A DNA stretch of 64,000 nt, taken from the NCBI RefSeq assembly GCF_026342435.1, contig NZ_JAPEMT010000003.1, forward strand, positions 1 to 64,000, written 5' to 3'. Position 1 is the first letter of the stretch; every line of letters starts with the position of its first letter. This document shows positions 1 through 8,878 of this stretch, in pieces. The translations under genes were made by a program, and so were the position numbers. Under the pieces are notes generated by a model. The model was not told the DNA's origin. It worked only from the letters and a program-made list of their open reading frames with translations, and searched no databases. The DNA is from Streptomyces sp. NBC_00237 (GTDB taxonomy: Bacteria > Actinomycetota > Actinomycetes > Streptomycetales > Streptomycetaceae).

Positions 1-62
1 TCTGCCGCTCCCTCATGTGCCCCTCCGATGGCCCGAGTTGGGCTCTTGTCTGTGGGCCGTCG

Positions 63-110
63 GAACACTGCCGACGGCCCGGAGAGATTACCGGGCCGTC
101 GGCAGTGTTC
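63..110. terminator. Perfect 20-bp hairpin, likely terminator of the leftmost operon
   Basis: Arms 63-82 and 91-110 are exact reverse complements around an 8-nt loop. The outer segments 42-49 and 111-118 are also complementary. It lies 50 nt beyond the stop of the minus-strand gene ending at 160, so it most likely ends that operon. A U-tract is weak, as is usual in Streptomyces. Confidence 0.6.
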
Positions 111-159
111 ACAAGAGCATTGATGGCAGGCCCTGTTGGCGCGGGGCTTGGGCGTGTCG

Positions 160-684
160 TTAGAAGGTCAGTTGTTCTCCCGAGCCCTCCGGCTCGGGCT
201 TCGGCGGGCGAGGTGAAGCATCGGGGACGGCTCGGTGCTTCTTGAGCCACCATCCGAACTGCCAGTTCCGGCAGGTGCGGTAGCGGCGGCCGGACCGCAG
301 GGGTGCGTCCAGCGGGATGCTGTGCTCGCCCCACCCGTTGATGGGACGGGCGTTGGTCAGCTTGACCCTCAGCCCCGGGACGGTGGCGTCTCCCTCCCAG
401 GTTTCGCCTGGTGCGTGCTCGAACGCGAGGTGGGCGTTGCGGCCCCAGTCCCAGGGGATGGGCAGGGCGCACAGGTACCAGGCGGCGGGCGGGTTGTCTG
501 CCGGAAGCAGGAGGGTCTGCGTGCGGCGGCGGTGGGTGACGTCGTGGCGGTCGCACTCGGCGAACGTCTTCAGGCAGTGCTCCGTGAGGTCGACCTCACG
601 GACACCTGCCAGCCACATGATGCGGTAGGTGTCCCTCGCCTCTATCTCGATGCGAACCTGTTCTGGGTTCGCCCCCGAATTCAT
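160..684 (-). CDS. Hypothetical protein, mobile-element type
   Basis: A 174-aa protein I do not recognise. It has a conserved-looking Trp/His-rich middle (PAAWYLCALPIPWDWGRNAH) and a basic, proline-rich C-terminus. No signal peptide or membrane segment is seen. A GTG at 693 would overlap the upstream stop (GTGA), but GGAGGG lies directly against it. The ATG at 684 has that GGAGGG nine nucleotides upstream and is preferred. It is the last gene of a three-gene minus-strand operon after two ParB-domain genes, so a role tied to DNA maintenance or modification of an island is an inference from context only. Confidence 0.6.
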   Translation of the reverse strand: MNSGANPEQVRIEIEARDTYRIMWLAGVREVDLTEHCLKTFAECDRHDVTHRRRTQTLLLPADNPPAAWYLCALPIPWDWGRNAHLAFEHAPGETWEGDATVPGLRVKLTNARPINGWGEHSIPLDAPLRSGRRYRTCRNWQFGWWLKKHRAVPDASPRPPKPEPEGSGEQLTF

Positions 685-689
685 TTCCT

Positions 690-2132
690 TCACCCCTCCA
701 ATTTGCTATTCCTATCCTTGATCAATTCTACCAGAATTGCGACAATTCCCTCATGTTTGTTGTGTCGGTACTCATTCGGGTACGGCATATTGAATTCGTT
801 GCGAAATGCCTCTTCGTATTCCTCGACAGGGAAAGCGCGAGGCTTGCGGCAGACGGCCTTCACCGTCGCCCTCGACGTGTCGCTGAGCTGCACGTCCTCG
901 AAGTAGCGGAGCAGCAGGCCACGCAGGGACTCGGGCGTGTGGTAGCGGATGCGCTGCCACTTCCCCTTCACGAACCGCATGTCGACGTTCTCACTGTCGA
1001 GAAAGTTCAGGCGGGTCGAGTCCCGGCTGATGGAGTGCCCGGAGTTCTCGTACGCCAGCTCCCGTTCCAGGTTGCGGGTTCCGATGCACACCTGGCCGTC
1101 CGCCGCGCAGAGCGCGTTTACGGTCAGGAGCACCCAGTGCTGGTAGTCGAGCGAGGTGGTGGCGTTGATGACGGAGTCCAGAACAACGACCTCGTACAGG
1201 CCCCGCTCGCGTAGCTCCCGTTCGATGCCGCGGATCTGGCCGACGATCGTGCGGATGTCGAGGGAGTACTTGCCCTTCAGGGTCCGGTACGGCTCGTAGT
1301 CCTGAACCCTGTAGCCCTCGCCCCGCAGGTGCCGTGCGTAGTCCCCGTGCCCGGCACCGAAGTCCACCACCCTCGTAGAGGTGGTGATCCTCGGCCGTAC
1401 GAGCCGTTCCCACACCTCGGACTTGTAGCGGACCTGGTCAGCCTTCGCCTTCGACGAGTGCTCGCGCAGCCGGTTGGGCTGCACGATGTGCTGGTTCCAC
1501 ACGGGGGCCTGGTCCTCCAGGCCGGTCCAGTCGTACACGCCGTACTCGCCCGTGAGGTCCTGGACCAGTTCACCGGCGTCGGAGGACGCGCAGGTCCAGG
1601 CGAGGACGTCGAACCGCTGGGTCTTGGCGACGGCCGCGTACTCGGCGTTCAGGACGATGCGCCCCTGGTCGTCGATAACGACCGACCCCCACGCCCCGTG
1701 GGCTGCGGTCATGAACGCGATCGCCTGCTGGAAGGGAAGGTTCTTCGACTCGGCGACCTGGATGGTCTGCCACGGAATCCAGCACCATTGACCGATCGGC
1801 CCCGGTTCTGCGTAGACGAGCGAGGACTCGGTCTCAACGCGGTTGTGGAGGAGGTTGAACTTGATTTCGTCCTGGAGGCGGACCTTCTGCGGCAGGATCA
1901 TCGCCGGAGTCGTCTCCTGCCCGATCGCCTTCAGCCCCTTCGTCCTTTGGTGGCCGGCGACGAGGGTTCCGTCGGCGTTGAGGATGACCGGCTTCACGAC
2001 CCCGTGGCGGCCCAGCGACCCCTGGAGGCGGACGAAAGACTCGGGGGAGAGACGGCGCGGGTTGTACTCGGCGGGGCGCAGCTTCGCCAGCGGGTAGGCG
2101 GGATCGAAGCGCACTTCGAGGCGACTGCTCAT
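690..2132 (-). CDS. ParB-like N-terminal domain fused to a SAM methyltransferase-like domain
   Basis: A 480-aa two-domain protein. Residues about 5-100 match the ParB/Srx fold: an 'AEYNPRRLS' start and an 'AGHQRTKGLKAIG' box in the place of the ParB GERRxRA motif. Around residues 254-267 sits a SAM-binding motif I (VVDFGAGHGDYAR), followed by an acidic strand (YEVVVLDS). This fits a class I methyltransferase fold, and I see no DPPY-type amino-methyltransferase motif. The ATG at 2132 overlaps the upstream stop as ATGA, so the genes are translationally coupled. The last ~100 codons are visibly AT-richer than the rest. The substrate is unknown; a DNA or island-maintenance role is inferred from the ParB domain. 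Confidence 0.7.
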   Translation of the reverse strand: MSSRLEVRFDPAYPLAKLRPAEYNPRRLSPESFVRLQGSLGRHGVVKPVILNADGTLVAGHQRTKGLKAIGQETTPAMILPQKVRLQDEIKFNLLHNRVETESSLVYAEPGPIGQWCWIPWQTIQVAESKNLPFQQAIAFMTAAHGAWGSVVIDDQGRIVLNAEYAAVAKTQRFDVLAWTCASSDAGELVQDLTGEYGVYDWTGLEDQAPVWNQHIVQPNRLREHSSKAKADQVRYKSEVWERLVRPRITTSTRVVDFGAGHGDYARHLRGEGYRVQDYEPYRTLKGKYSLDIRTIVGQIRGIERELRERGLYEVVVLDSVINATTSLDYQHWVLLTVNALCAADGQVCIGTRNLERELAYENSGHSISRDSTRLNFLDSENVDMRFVKGKWQRIRYHTPESLRGLLLRYFEDVQLSDTSRATVKAVCRKPRAFPVEEYEEAFRNEFNMPYPNEYRHNKHEGIVAILVELIKDRNSKLEG

Positions 2133-2791
2133 GCGGCAGCCTCCTCGGAGGCGTGGTGCTCCTCGTTGAGGACGTGCCACCCGAACCCGAGGTCAGAGTC
2201 CTGGTCGGCGACAAACCGCTGGTAGAGGGCGTCGAGGAGTTCGACTTCCGCCTGGGTGATCCGCACACGGGTGGAAGACCACTGCATGTACCCCCACTGG
2301 AGGTAATCCACCGTGGCAGCAGCACCCGTTCCGGCGCCGTCCGTGGGCAGTTCGATCGGGGCGGGCAACACGGTGGAGTCGAGGAGGTCGTCCACCTGGC
2401 CCTGGTCGTAGCCGGTGCCCTCCAGATCGGGCAGCTCGGAGAGGACTTCAGCGAGGAGGGCGCTGTCGTATCCGGCGAGGTCGTTGGTGCGGTTGTCGAC
2501 GATGACGATCTTCGCAGCCGTATCATCGTCGACGTCGAGCCAGGTGACGGCTATCTGCTCCCAGCCCAGATGGCGGGCCGCCTTCAGGGTGTGGTTGCCC
2601 GCCAGGACCTCATTCGCCCGGCCGGTCAGCGTGCCCTTGTTGACCACGATCGGCCGGTACTGCCCGTTCGCCGACAGGCTTCTGCAGATCGCGCCGAGGT
2701 CGCCGGTGCGCGGGTTGCGGTGGTATGGGACCAGGTCAGCCGTGGGGACCGCGAGGTCGGCCAGCGAGGCGGGGATACGGACTTGAGACAC
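2129..2791 (-). CDS. ParB/Srx-superfamily protein
   Basis: A 220-aa protein with a ParB N-terminal domain (residues about 10-100). It has the NPR motif (YHRNPRTGDL), 'IVVNKGTLTGRANEVLAGNH' in the nucleotide-binding strand-turn region and a DNRTND segment. The GERRYRA box of chromosomal ParB is replaced by AGNHTLKAA, as in phage and plasmid paralogues. The C-terminal half is unassigned. GTG at 2791 has GGAG nine nucleotides upstream and is chosen over the GTG at 2812, which has no ribosome site. It heads the operon with the ParB-methyltransferase fusion (ATGA overlap). Confidence 0.65.
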   Translation of the reverse strand: MSQVRIPASLADLAVPTADLVPYHRNPRTGDLGAICRSLSANGQYRPIVVNKGTLTGRANEVLAGNHTLKAARHLGWEQIAVTWLDVDDDTAAKIVIVDNRTNDLAGYDSALLAEVLSELPDLEGTGYDQGQVDDLLDSTVLPAPIELPTDGAGTGAAATVDYLQWGYMQWSSTRVRITQAEVELLDALYQRFVADQDSDLGFGWHVLNEEHHASEEAAA

Positions 2792-2820
2792 GGCAGGACT
2801 CCAGCCCCGCACCCGAAGAT

Positions 2821-2854
2821 GAGCCTAGGTGATCAGGCTCGGCTCCTTAGGCTC
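2821..2854. promoter_or_regulatory. Inverted repeat in the leader of the left ParB operon
   Basis: GAGCCTA (2821-2827) and TAGGCTC (2848-2854) face each other across 20 nt, directly upstream of the ParB-like gene. A TAAAAT -10-like hexamer on the minus strand lies just beyond it (about 2858-2863). The repeat could be an operator or leader hairpin. The rest of the gene-poor stretch 2865-3125 shows only a small GGGGC/GCCCC hairpin at 2983-2998. Confidence 0.35.
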
Positions 2855-3125
2855 CCAATTTTATCCCGCAGGGGAGCAGGGTCGGTAGGTCCTTGGAAGG
2901 GATATATGCAGGGCGGTCAGGCCGTCTATCTCGCCGCTCGCCACTCAGACTTGCTCTCACGAAAGCCGAAGGGTCTCTTTTAGGGGCTGAAAGGCCCCAA
3001 GTGTGTTTGTGGCATGCGTGGTTGAGCCTTCAGGGGCTACCTTGAGGTCACAGGGCGCACTCTCGGACATCCTGAACTTCCTGCGGATGGCGAGCGCCTC
3101 GGAGCAGTTGAGTCAGGGGGTTCTC

Positions 3126-3455
3126 GTGGGCACTCTTGCGAGGATGACGTTGGATGACGGGACCTCAATCTTGTTCGAAGCCCCTGATACGGCTGAGGGG
3201 CCGGTGAAAGCCGGACGCACGGGGGATGTCATTCGCGAGATTCCTCTCAAGGTGCAGGAATCCCTGCGGCCGGTCGCAGAGCTTGCGCGGGCCGCACTGG
3301 ACCAGTTGCGGCAAGCCGGGCCGGACGAGGTGACGATCGAGTTCGGAGTGGACATGGCCGCCGAGGCCGGTGCGGTGATCGCTAAGACGGCGACCGGGTG
3401 CCATCTGAACGTGACCGTCACCTGGCACCGTGTCGACGCTGCTGGCACCTCCTGA
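3126..3455 (+). CDS. Trypco1 (trypsin-co-occurring domain 1) family protein
   Basis: A 109-aa protein. It shows the hallmark pattern of this small family: an N-terminal 'DDGTSILFEAP' beta strand, a middle helix (SLRPVAELARAALDQL), then 'GPDEVTIEFGVDMAAEAGAVIAK' split over strand and helix, and a final 'VTVTWHR' strand. Family members are known as partners of trypsin-like proteases in NTP-dependent conflict systems. Here the next gene is exactly such a protease-STAND-WD40 protein, 14 nt downstream. GTG at 3126 has GGGGG five nucleotides upstream; the upstream GTG at 3003 lacks a ribosome site. The protein is probably a regulator or effector adaptor for the protease, by family association. Confidence 0.7.
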   Translation: MGTLARMTLDDGTSILFEAPDTAEGPVKAGRTGDVIREIPLKVQESLRPVAELARAALDQLRQAGPDEVTIEFGVDMAAEAGAVIAKTATGCHLNVTVTWHRVDAAGTS

Positions 3456-3469
3456 GAAGTGAGCCTGTC

Positions 3470-6400
3470 GTGGACACGGTGGGGCAGCGCGCCGTTGGCG
3501 GGGACAGTAGCCGGCTGCTGATGGCGGTGGTTCAGATATGCTCCGCCACCGGTGGAGTCGAGGGCGTGGGCTTCCTGGCGGCGCCTGGGGTGGTGGTGAC
3601 CTGCGCACACGTGGCCGAATCGGCCGGTGTCGGCCCCGGTGGCTTGGTGCGGGTGGTGTTCGATCACCTGCCGGGGGCACCGGGCTCGATGGCCGAGGTA
3701 GTTGCCGAAGCGTGGCGGCCCCGGGACGCGGAGGATGTTGCGTTCCTTCGAGTGCAGGATCCGCCTGCGTACATTGCACCGCTGGCCCTGGGGCCGGCGG
3801 CCGGCAACCGGGGGCACAGGGTGCGCTCCTTCGGCCACACCTCCGGGGGTCGGGAGGGCGGGCACTTCGGCTACGGGGTCGCCGGTGACCTGGTACCCGA
3901 CAACCGCCAAGAAGGCCCGGCGCTGCAGCTGACCGAGGCCAACGATCTCACCCAGGGCTTCAGCGGCGGTCCGGTCGTGGACGAGACCACCGGGCTGGTG
4001 ATCGGCATGGTCAACTCCGTCACCCGTACCGACGCTGTCGGCCGACTGGACGGCGTCGTCTTCGCTACTCCCACGCAGGTCCTGCGGGCCTTCTGGCCGG
4101 ACCTGGAGATCAGCGATGTGTGCCCCTTCCGGGGCCTGGAGCCCTTCGCGATGGAACACGCCGCCTGGTTCCACGGCCGCACAGCGGCGCAGGACGCAGT
4201 CATCAACGCCCTAACCGGGCGACGAGACGCGCTGATGCTGCTGGGCCCCTCGGGATCAGGCAAGACCTCCCTGGTCCAGGCCGGCGTACTACCCGCTCTC
4301 GCCCGGGGCGCGGTGCCCGGCAGCGACCGCTGGCTCCCGCTCTACCTGCCCCGCCCCGGCCCCGACCTGCTGGCCGCCCTCGGCCAGCACGGCCTGCCCG
4401 GCGCCAGCACCTACGGAATCGCCACCGCAGCCCTTGAGGTCCTCGCCAAGCAGCCCCACTACGGGCGCGTCCTGCTGGTCATCGACCAGTTCGAAGAACT
4501 CTTCACCCACCCCGCCCCCAGCTCCTCCCAGAACCCGTACCGAACACCAGCGCACGTCCAAGCCGCAGCCGAGCAGCTGCTCCAGACCCTCGCCTCCCAC
4601 GCCCCGGTCACGCTCGTCCTGGTCATGCGCAACGACTTCTATCCCCAGCTGACCGACCAGACCCCCGCGCTGAAACAAGCCCTGCAGCCGCTCCTCGACA
4701 TCCCCGCCCTCCTGACCCGCACCGACCTCCACACCATCGTCACCGGCCCCCTCGAACACCCCACCGCCAGCTTCGAGACCGGCCTGCCCGCCCGCATCAT
4801 CAACGACATCCTCACCACCCACGACACGAGCACCACAGGCCCCCGGCAGCAGCCCGCCCGCACCGCGCCCGCCACCTGGCTCACCGCCCTCCAGCTCACC
4901 CTCCTGCAACTGTGGCAACGCCGCGACGACGACGGCCGCCTCACCCACAGCGCCTACGACCGCATCGGCACGATCACCGGCGCCCTCGCCACCTGGTGCC
5001 AGCACGCCGTCGATCAACTCCCCGTCCTACAGCAGCCCACCGCCCGGCAGGTCCTTACCGCCCTGGTCCACCCCCCGGACACCAGCCTGCAACTCCCCGC
5101 CAGCCGCCGCTCCCTGCCACGGGAAACCCTCCACGAACTCCTCGCACCAACATCCCCGCCTGCCACTGTGGACACCGTCCTGACCGCCCTGACCCAGCAC
5201 CGCATCGTCACCCTCCGCCGTTCTCCCACGCCCGTGGTGGAAGAAACCGGCCCGGCCAGGAAACGCCCGCCTCCCCCCGTAACGGGTCGTGCCACCAGTC
5301 CAGAGATCGAACTCGTTCACGACTCACTGATCCGGGACTGGCCCGCCTTGGGCAGGTGGATCGCCGAGGACCAGGAGTTCTACTCCTGGCTGCACCGCAC
5401 CGAGGCCCAGCACACCCGCTGGACCGCCCGCAAACGCGCCGGCGATCTCCTGCACGGCACCGACCTCGCCGCCGGCCTCGCCTGGATCCGTCAGCGCGGA
5501 CTTCCCCGCCCCATCGCCCAGTTCGTCCGCACCAGCCACCGTCGCACCAGACTCCGCACCCAGATCCTGACCGGGCTTCTCGTCCTGGCCCTCATCGCCG
5601 CCGGCCTCGCGGCCTGGCAGCGGCAGACGGCTGTCACCGCACAACAGCAGTCACTGTCCCGCCAGTTGGCTGCCCAATCCGCAGCCCTCATCGAATTCGA
5701 CGCTGACCTCGCAGCACTCCTCGCTGTCCAGGCATACCGCACTGGCGTCACCAAGGAAGCCCTCGCGAGGCTCTACCAAGCGTCCGAACTCCGGCTTCGC
5801 CACCGCTTTACAGGCCACACCAGTGTGGTGTCCGCAGTGGCGTTCAGCCCCGATGGCCGTACGTTTGCCACAGCAAGCTGGGACGGGACAGCACGGTTGT
5901 GGGACACCGCCACCGGCCGCTTGCGGGCCACCCTCACCGGCCACGCGCTCCCTGTGTACGCGGTTGCGTTCAGCCTCGACAGCCGCACCCTTGCCACCGC
6001 GAGCAGAGATAACACGGCGCGGTTGTGGGACGTGACCACCGGCCGTACTCGGGCCACGCTGACCGGTCACACCAATGCGGTGTCCACGGTTGCGTTCAGC
6101 CCCGACGGTCGCACCCTTGCCACCGCAAGTAGCGACAACACAGTACGGTTGTGGGACGCCGCGACCGGCGACATCCGGGCTAGGCTGACCGGTCACACCG
6201 CTGCGGTGTCCACGGTTGCGTTCAGCTCGGACGGTCGCACCCTTGCCACGGCAAGCTGGGACGGGAGGGCGCGGTTGTGGGACATCGCGACGGGCCATGC
6301 GCGGGCTGTCCTCACCGGTCACGCCGATGCGGTGTCCGCGGTGGTGTTCAGCCCCGACGGTCGCACGCTCGTCACGGCAAGTAGGGACAGGACGGCGCGG

Positions 6401-7804
6401 TTGTGGGACGTGACCACCGGCCGTACTCGGGCCACGCTTACTGGTCACACCGACGAGGTGTCCGCGGTGGTGTTCAGCCCCGACGGTCGCACGCTCGTCA
6501 CGGCAAGTAGGGACAGGACGGCGCGGTTGTGGGACGTGACCACCGGCCGTACTCGGGCCACGCTTACTGGTCACACCGACGAGGTGTCCGCGGTGGTGTT
6601 CAGCCCCGACGGTCGCACGCTCGTCACGGCAAGCTGGGATAGGACGGCGCGGTTGTGGGATGCTGCGACCGGCCGTACTCGGGCCACGCTGACTGGTCAC
6701 GCCGATGCGGTGTCCGCTGTGGTGTTCAGCCCCGATGGCCGCACCGTTGCCACCGGGGGTGACGACGGGACGGCGCGGTTGTGGGACACCGCCACCACAC
6801 GCACTCGGGCCACGCTGACTGGTCACACCGCTGCGGTGTTCACGGTGGTGTTCAGCCCCGATGGCCGCACCGTTGCCACCGGGGGTGACGACGGGACGGC
6901 GCGGTTGTGGGACACCGCAACCGGCCACCTGCGGGCCACTCTTACGGGCCACACCAGCTCGTTGACCGCGGTGGTGTTCAGCCCCGACGGTCGCATGCTC
7001 GCCACGGCAAGCAACGACAACACGACGCGGTTGTGGGACACCGCCACCGGCCACATCCAAGGCACCCTCTCCTTCGGTCACACTGACTCGGAGGACTCGG
7101 TGTTCGCCGTGGTGTTTAGTCCTGATGGCCGTACGCTCGCCACGGCAAGCAGCGACAACACAGTACGGTTGTGGGACGCCGCGACCGGCGGTATTCGGTC
7201 CACGCTGACTGGTCACGCCGATGCGGTGTCTGCGGTGGTGTTCAGCCCCGACGGTCGCATGCTCGCCACGGCAAGCAACGACAACACAGCGCGGTTGTGG
7301 GACACCGCCACCGGACGCACTCGGGCCACGCTGACTGGTCACACCGATGTGGTGTCCGCGGTGGTGTTCAGTCCTGATGGCCGCACCCTTGCTACGGCAA
7401 GCTTCGACAGGACGGCGCGGTTGTGGGACACCGCCACCGGTCACCTGCGGGCCATCCTCACCGGTCACACCAGAACTGTGTTCGCGGTGGTGTTCAGTCC
7501 TGATGGCCGCACCCTTGCCACCGCAAGCAGTGACGGGGCGGCGCGGTTGTGGGACACCGCCACCAGCCTCCTGCGGGCCACTCTTACGGGCCACACCGGC
7601 CCGTTGACCGCTGTGGTGTTCAGCCCCGACGGTCGCACGCTCGCCACGGCAAGCAGCGACAACACGGCACGCCTGTGGGACACGCACCTGCCGAGCCCGA
7701 GCGAGGCAATCGACAGGATCTGCCAAGCGGTTGACCGCGATCTCACCTCGGACGAGCGGGCGACCTACCTTTCAGGGCAAGAGTCCCACGTGTGCTCCAC
7801 CTGA
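3470..7804 (+). CDS. Trypsin-like protease - STAND NTPase - WD40 repeat protein
   Basis: A 1444-aa multidomain protein. Residues 20-200 are a trypsin-like serine protease with a complete triad: His47 (TCAHVAES), Asp89 (EDVAFLRV) and Ser165 (GFSGGPVVD). Residues about 225-560 are a STAND NTPase with Walker A GPSGSGKTS (259-267) and a Walker B of the VIDQFEELF type. One membrane helix lies near residues 700-716. From about 779 to the end are 15 WD40 repeats of almost constant 42-aa length. The start is GTG at 3470; the longer reading from 3398 would overlap the Trypco1 gene. Such proteins are thought to sense a signal through the propeller, oligomerise with NTP and fire the protease. A role in phage defence or a self/non-self response is inferred. 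Confidence 0.85.
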   Translation: MDTVGQRAVGGDSSRLLMAVVQICSATGGVEGVGFLAAPGVVVTCAHVAESAGVGPGGLVRVVFDHLPGAPGSMAEVVAEAWRPRDAEDVAFLRVQDPPAYIAPLALGPAAGNRGHRVRSFGHTSGGREGGHFGYGVAGDLVPDNRQEGPALQLTEANDLTQGFSGGPVVDETTGLVIGMVNSVTRTDAVGRLDGVVFATPTQVLRAFWPDLEISDVCPFRGLEPFAMEHAAWFHGRTAAQDAVINALTGRRDALMLLGPSGSGKTSLVQAGVLPALARGAVPGSDRWLPLYLPRPGPDLLAALGQHGLPGASTYGIATAALEVLAKQPHYGRVLLVIDQFEELFTHPAPSSSQNPYRTPAHVQAAAEQLLQTLASHAPVTLVLVMRNDFYPQLTDQTPALKQALQPLLDIPALLTRTDLHTIVTGPLEHPTASFETGLPARIINDILTTHDTSTTGPRQQPARTAPATWLTALQLTLLQLWQRRDDDGRLTHSAYDRIGTITGALATWCQHAVDQLPVLQQPTARQVLTALVHPPDTSLQLPASRRSLPRETLHELLAPTSPPATVDTVLTALTQHRIVTLRRSPTPVVEETGPARKRPPPPVTGRATSPEIELVHDSLIRDWPALGRWIAEDQEFYSWLHRTEAQHTRWTARKRAGDLLHGTDLAAGLAWIRQRGLPRPIAQFVRTSHRRTRLRTQILTGLLVLALIAAGLAAWQRQTAVTAQQQSLSRQLAAQSAALIEFDADLAALLAVQAYRTGVTKEALARLYQASELRLRHRFTGHTSVVSAVAFSPDGRTFATASWDGTARLWDTATGRLRATLTGHALPVYAVAFSLDSRTLATASRDNTARLWDVTTGRTRATLTGHTNAVSTVAFSPDGRTLATASSDNTVRLWDAATGDIRARLTGHTAAVSTVAFSSDGRTLATASWDGRARLWDIATGHARAVLTGHADAVSAVVFSPDGRTLVTASRDRTARLWDVTTGRTRATLTGHTDEVSAVVFSPDGRTLVTASRDRTARLWDVTTGRTRATLTGHTDEVSAVVFSPDGRTLVTASWDRTARLWDAATGRTRATLTGHADAVSAVVFSPDGRTVATGGDDGTARLWDTATTRTRATLTGHTAAVFTVVFSPDGRTVATGGDDGTARLWDTATGHLRATLTGHTSSLTAVVFSPDGRMLATASNDNTTRLWDTATGHIQGTLSFGHTDSEDSVFAVVFSPDGRTLATASSDNTVRLWDAATGGIRSTLTGHADAVSAVVFSPDGRMLATASNDNTARLWDTATGRTRATLTGHTDVVSAVVFSPDGRTLATASFDRTARLWDTATGHLRAILTGHTRTVFAVVFSPDGRTLATASSDGAARLWDTATSLLRATLTGHTGPLTAVVFSPDGRTLATASSDNTARLWDTHLPSPSEAIDRICQAVDRDLTSDERATYLSGQESHVCST
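5805..7685 (+). repeat. 15 tandem 126-bp WD40-encoding repeats
   Basis: Each unit encodes one 42-aa blade (LTGHT...VVFSPDGRTLATAS.D.TARLWD). Unit 11 carries a four-residue insertion. Repeats 5-7 are almost identical in DNA as well as protein: 6331-6512 equals 6457-6638 base for base. This points to very recent unequal crossover or slippage within the array. Confidence 0.95.
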
Positions 7805-7828
7805 ACAGGCAAGGCAGCGTAGGTCGCT

Positions 7829-8266
7829 GTGATCTCGGCATCGATGGCACGGACCGCGACGTGGCGGATTCGGGTCAGATACGAGCCATCCGGCAACCGG
7901 CCCTCGGTCGGCAGACGCCGTGGAGCTGAGACGGGCCAGGAACTGTGCACCAGTTTCGACGACCTTGCCGAGGAACTTCCCATCGTCGAAGCCGTGGTCG
8001 GCCAGAACGACGGAATCTTCCCGGAGCAGGCCGCGCGTTCCTGTCTCGACCAGGGGCATCAGTCGCAGCGTGGGGTAATCCGTGATCCCCAGTCGGTGGC
8101 GGACCCTCCCTAACCAGGCGAAGTTGGGCTCCCCGTCCGGCACCTTGATCGAACTGTATCCGTCGAATGCCACCGTGCTGCACTGCCGATCCAGAAGGAT
8201 CAACCGGCTGCTGCCTATTCTCTCGAATTGATCTTCAGGATTCCAGGGAGGTGGTTTCGCGCGCAC
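7829..8266 (-). pseudogene. Decayed IS4-family transposase fragment
   Basis: Two reading frames together resemble the middle of an IS4-like transposase. The first frame (8266 down to about 7930) carries FDGYSSIKVPDGEPN, 'ADHGFDD' near the second catalytic Asp region and 'ETGAQFLARL'. The second frame (about 7920-7830) carries 'LPDGSYLTRIRHVAVRAID', which normally follows directly. So there is at least one frameshift, and the C-terminal catalytic part is missing; the remnant runs into the 3' end of the WD40 gene. No terminal inverted repeats were seen. It marks past insertion or deletion next to the conflict module. Confidence 0.65.
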
Positions 8267-8398
8267 CCCGCTTCTTGCGAGTGGGTTCGTGGGTGGGCAC
8301 CGATGTGGGGGCGTTCGCCCTTCTCGCAGACAATCCGACTGTGCTCCATCAACCCTGGGTGAAGTCGCTCAGTTTCCGCGGCAGGCCCTCGTGCGGCC

Positions 8399-8878
8399 TC
8401 ACCTTTGATTCTCGGCGGGGAGGACTGCCGCGCACGTCGTCCGCCCGTACGGTCCGGAGGCTGTGGCCCGCTGCTGGTGCTGGTCGCGTACGGCGAGGGC
8501 GCAGGTGGCGGTGCCCCCCTGCTGCGGCAGCTGGATCTTCACCACCGGCTGCTGTCCCAGCGGTACCTGAACGGTCTTCTTCCAGGGCAGGGTGGCCGCC
8601 TTCTCGGTGGTGGCGGTGCCCGTCTCGCTGGTGGCGAGGTAGGTGATGTCGGCGGTTCCGGTGCCGGTGACGGAGTACGTGACCGCCGCCGTCGGGACGG
8701 GCGGCTTCGCTGGGTTGTCCGGGCTGGTCAGCACGTAGATGGCGTACGTGGCGGAGGCCAGCAGAAGCAGGGCGCCGGTCGCGAGGAGTCGGGGACGGCG
8801 GCCGGGACGGCTGGGCGGCCGGTTGTCGGTCGTGTCGGCGGAGCCGGTCGCGGGCTGAGTCTCGGTCGCTGTGGACAT
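8399..8878 (-). CDS. MmpS-like single-span membrane protein
   Basis: A 159-aa protein. The N-terminal 30 residues are Thr/Pro-rich and cytoplasmic, then comes one transmembrane helix (LLATGALLLLASATYAIYVL, about 31-50). The exported domain follows, with 'VTYSVTGTGTADITYLATSE' and a C-terminal CALAVRD strand. This is the layout of the MmpS transport-accessory family seen in actinobacteria. No MmpL partner is nearby. It is divergent from the RHS gene. The exact function is unknown. Confidence 0.65.
   Translation of the reverse strand: MSTATETQPATGSADTTDNRPPSRPGRRPRLLATGALLLLASATYAIYVLTSPDNPAKPPVPTAAVTYSVTGTGTADITYLATSETGTATTEKAATLPWKKTVQVPLGQQPVVKIQLPQQGGTATCALAVRDQHQQRATASGPYGRTTCAAVLPAENQR

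Noticed and set aside
5805..7685. Regular 126-bp repeats considered as CRISPR or satellite DNA
   Set aside because: They are in frame throughout and encode canonical WD40 blades; there are no short repeats with unique spacers.
5651..7726. Repetitive minus-strand open frame
   Set aside because: Antisense of the WD40 array; its repeats are just the reverse of the 126-bp units.
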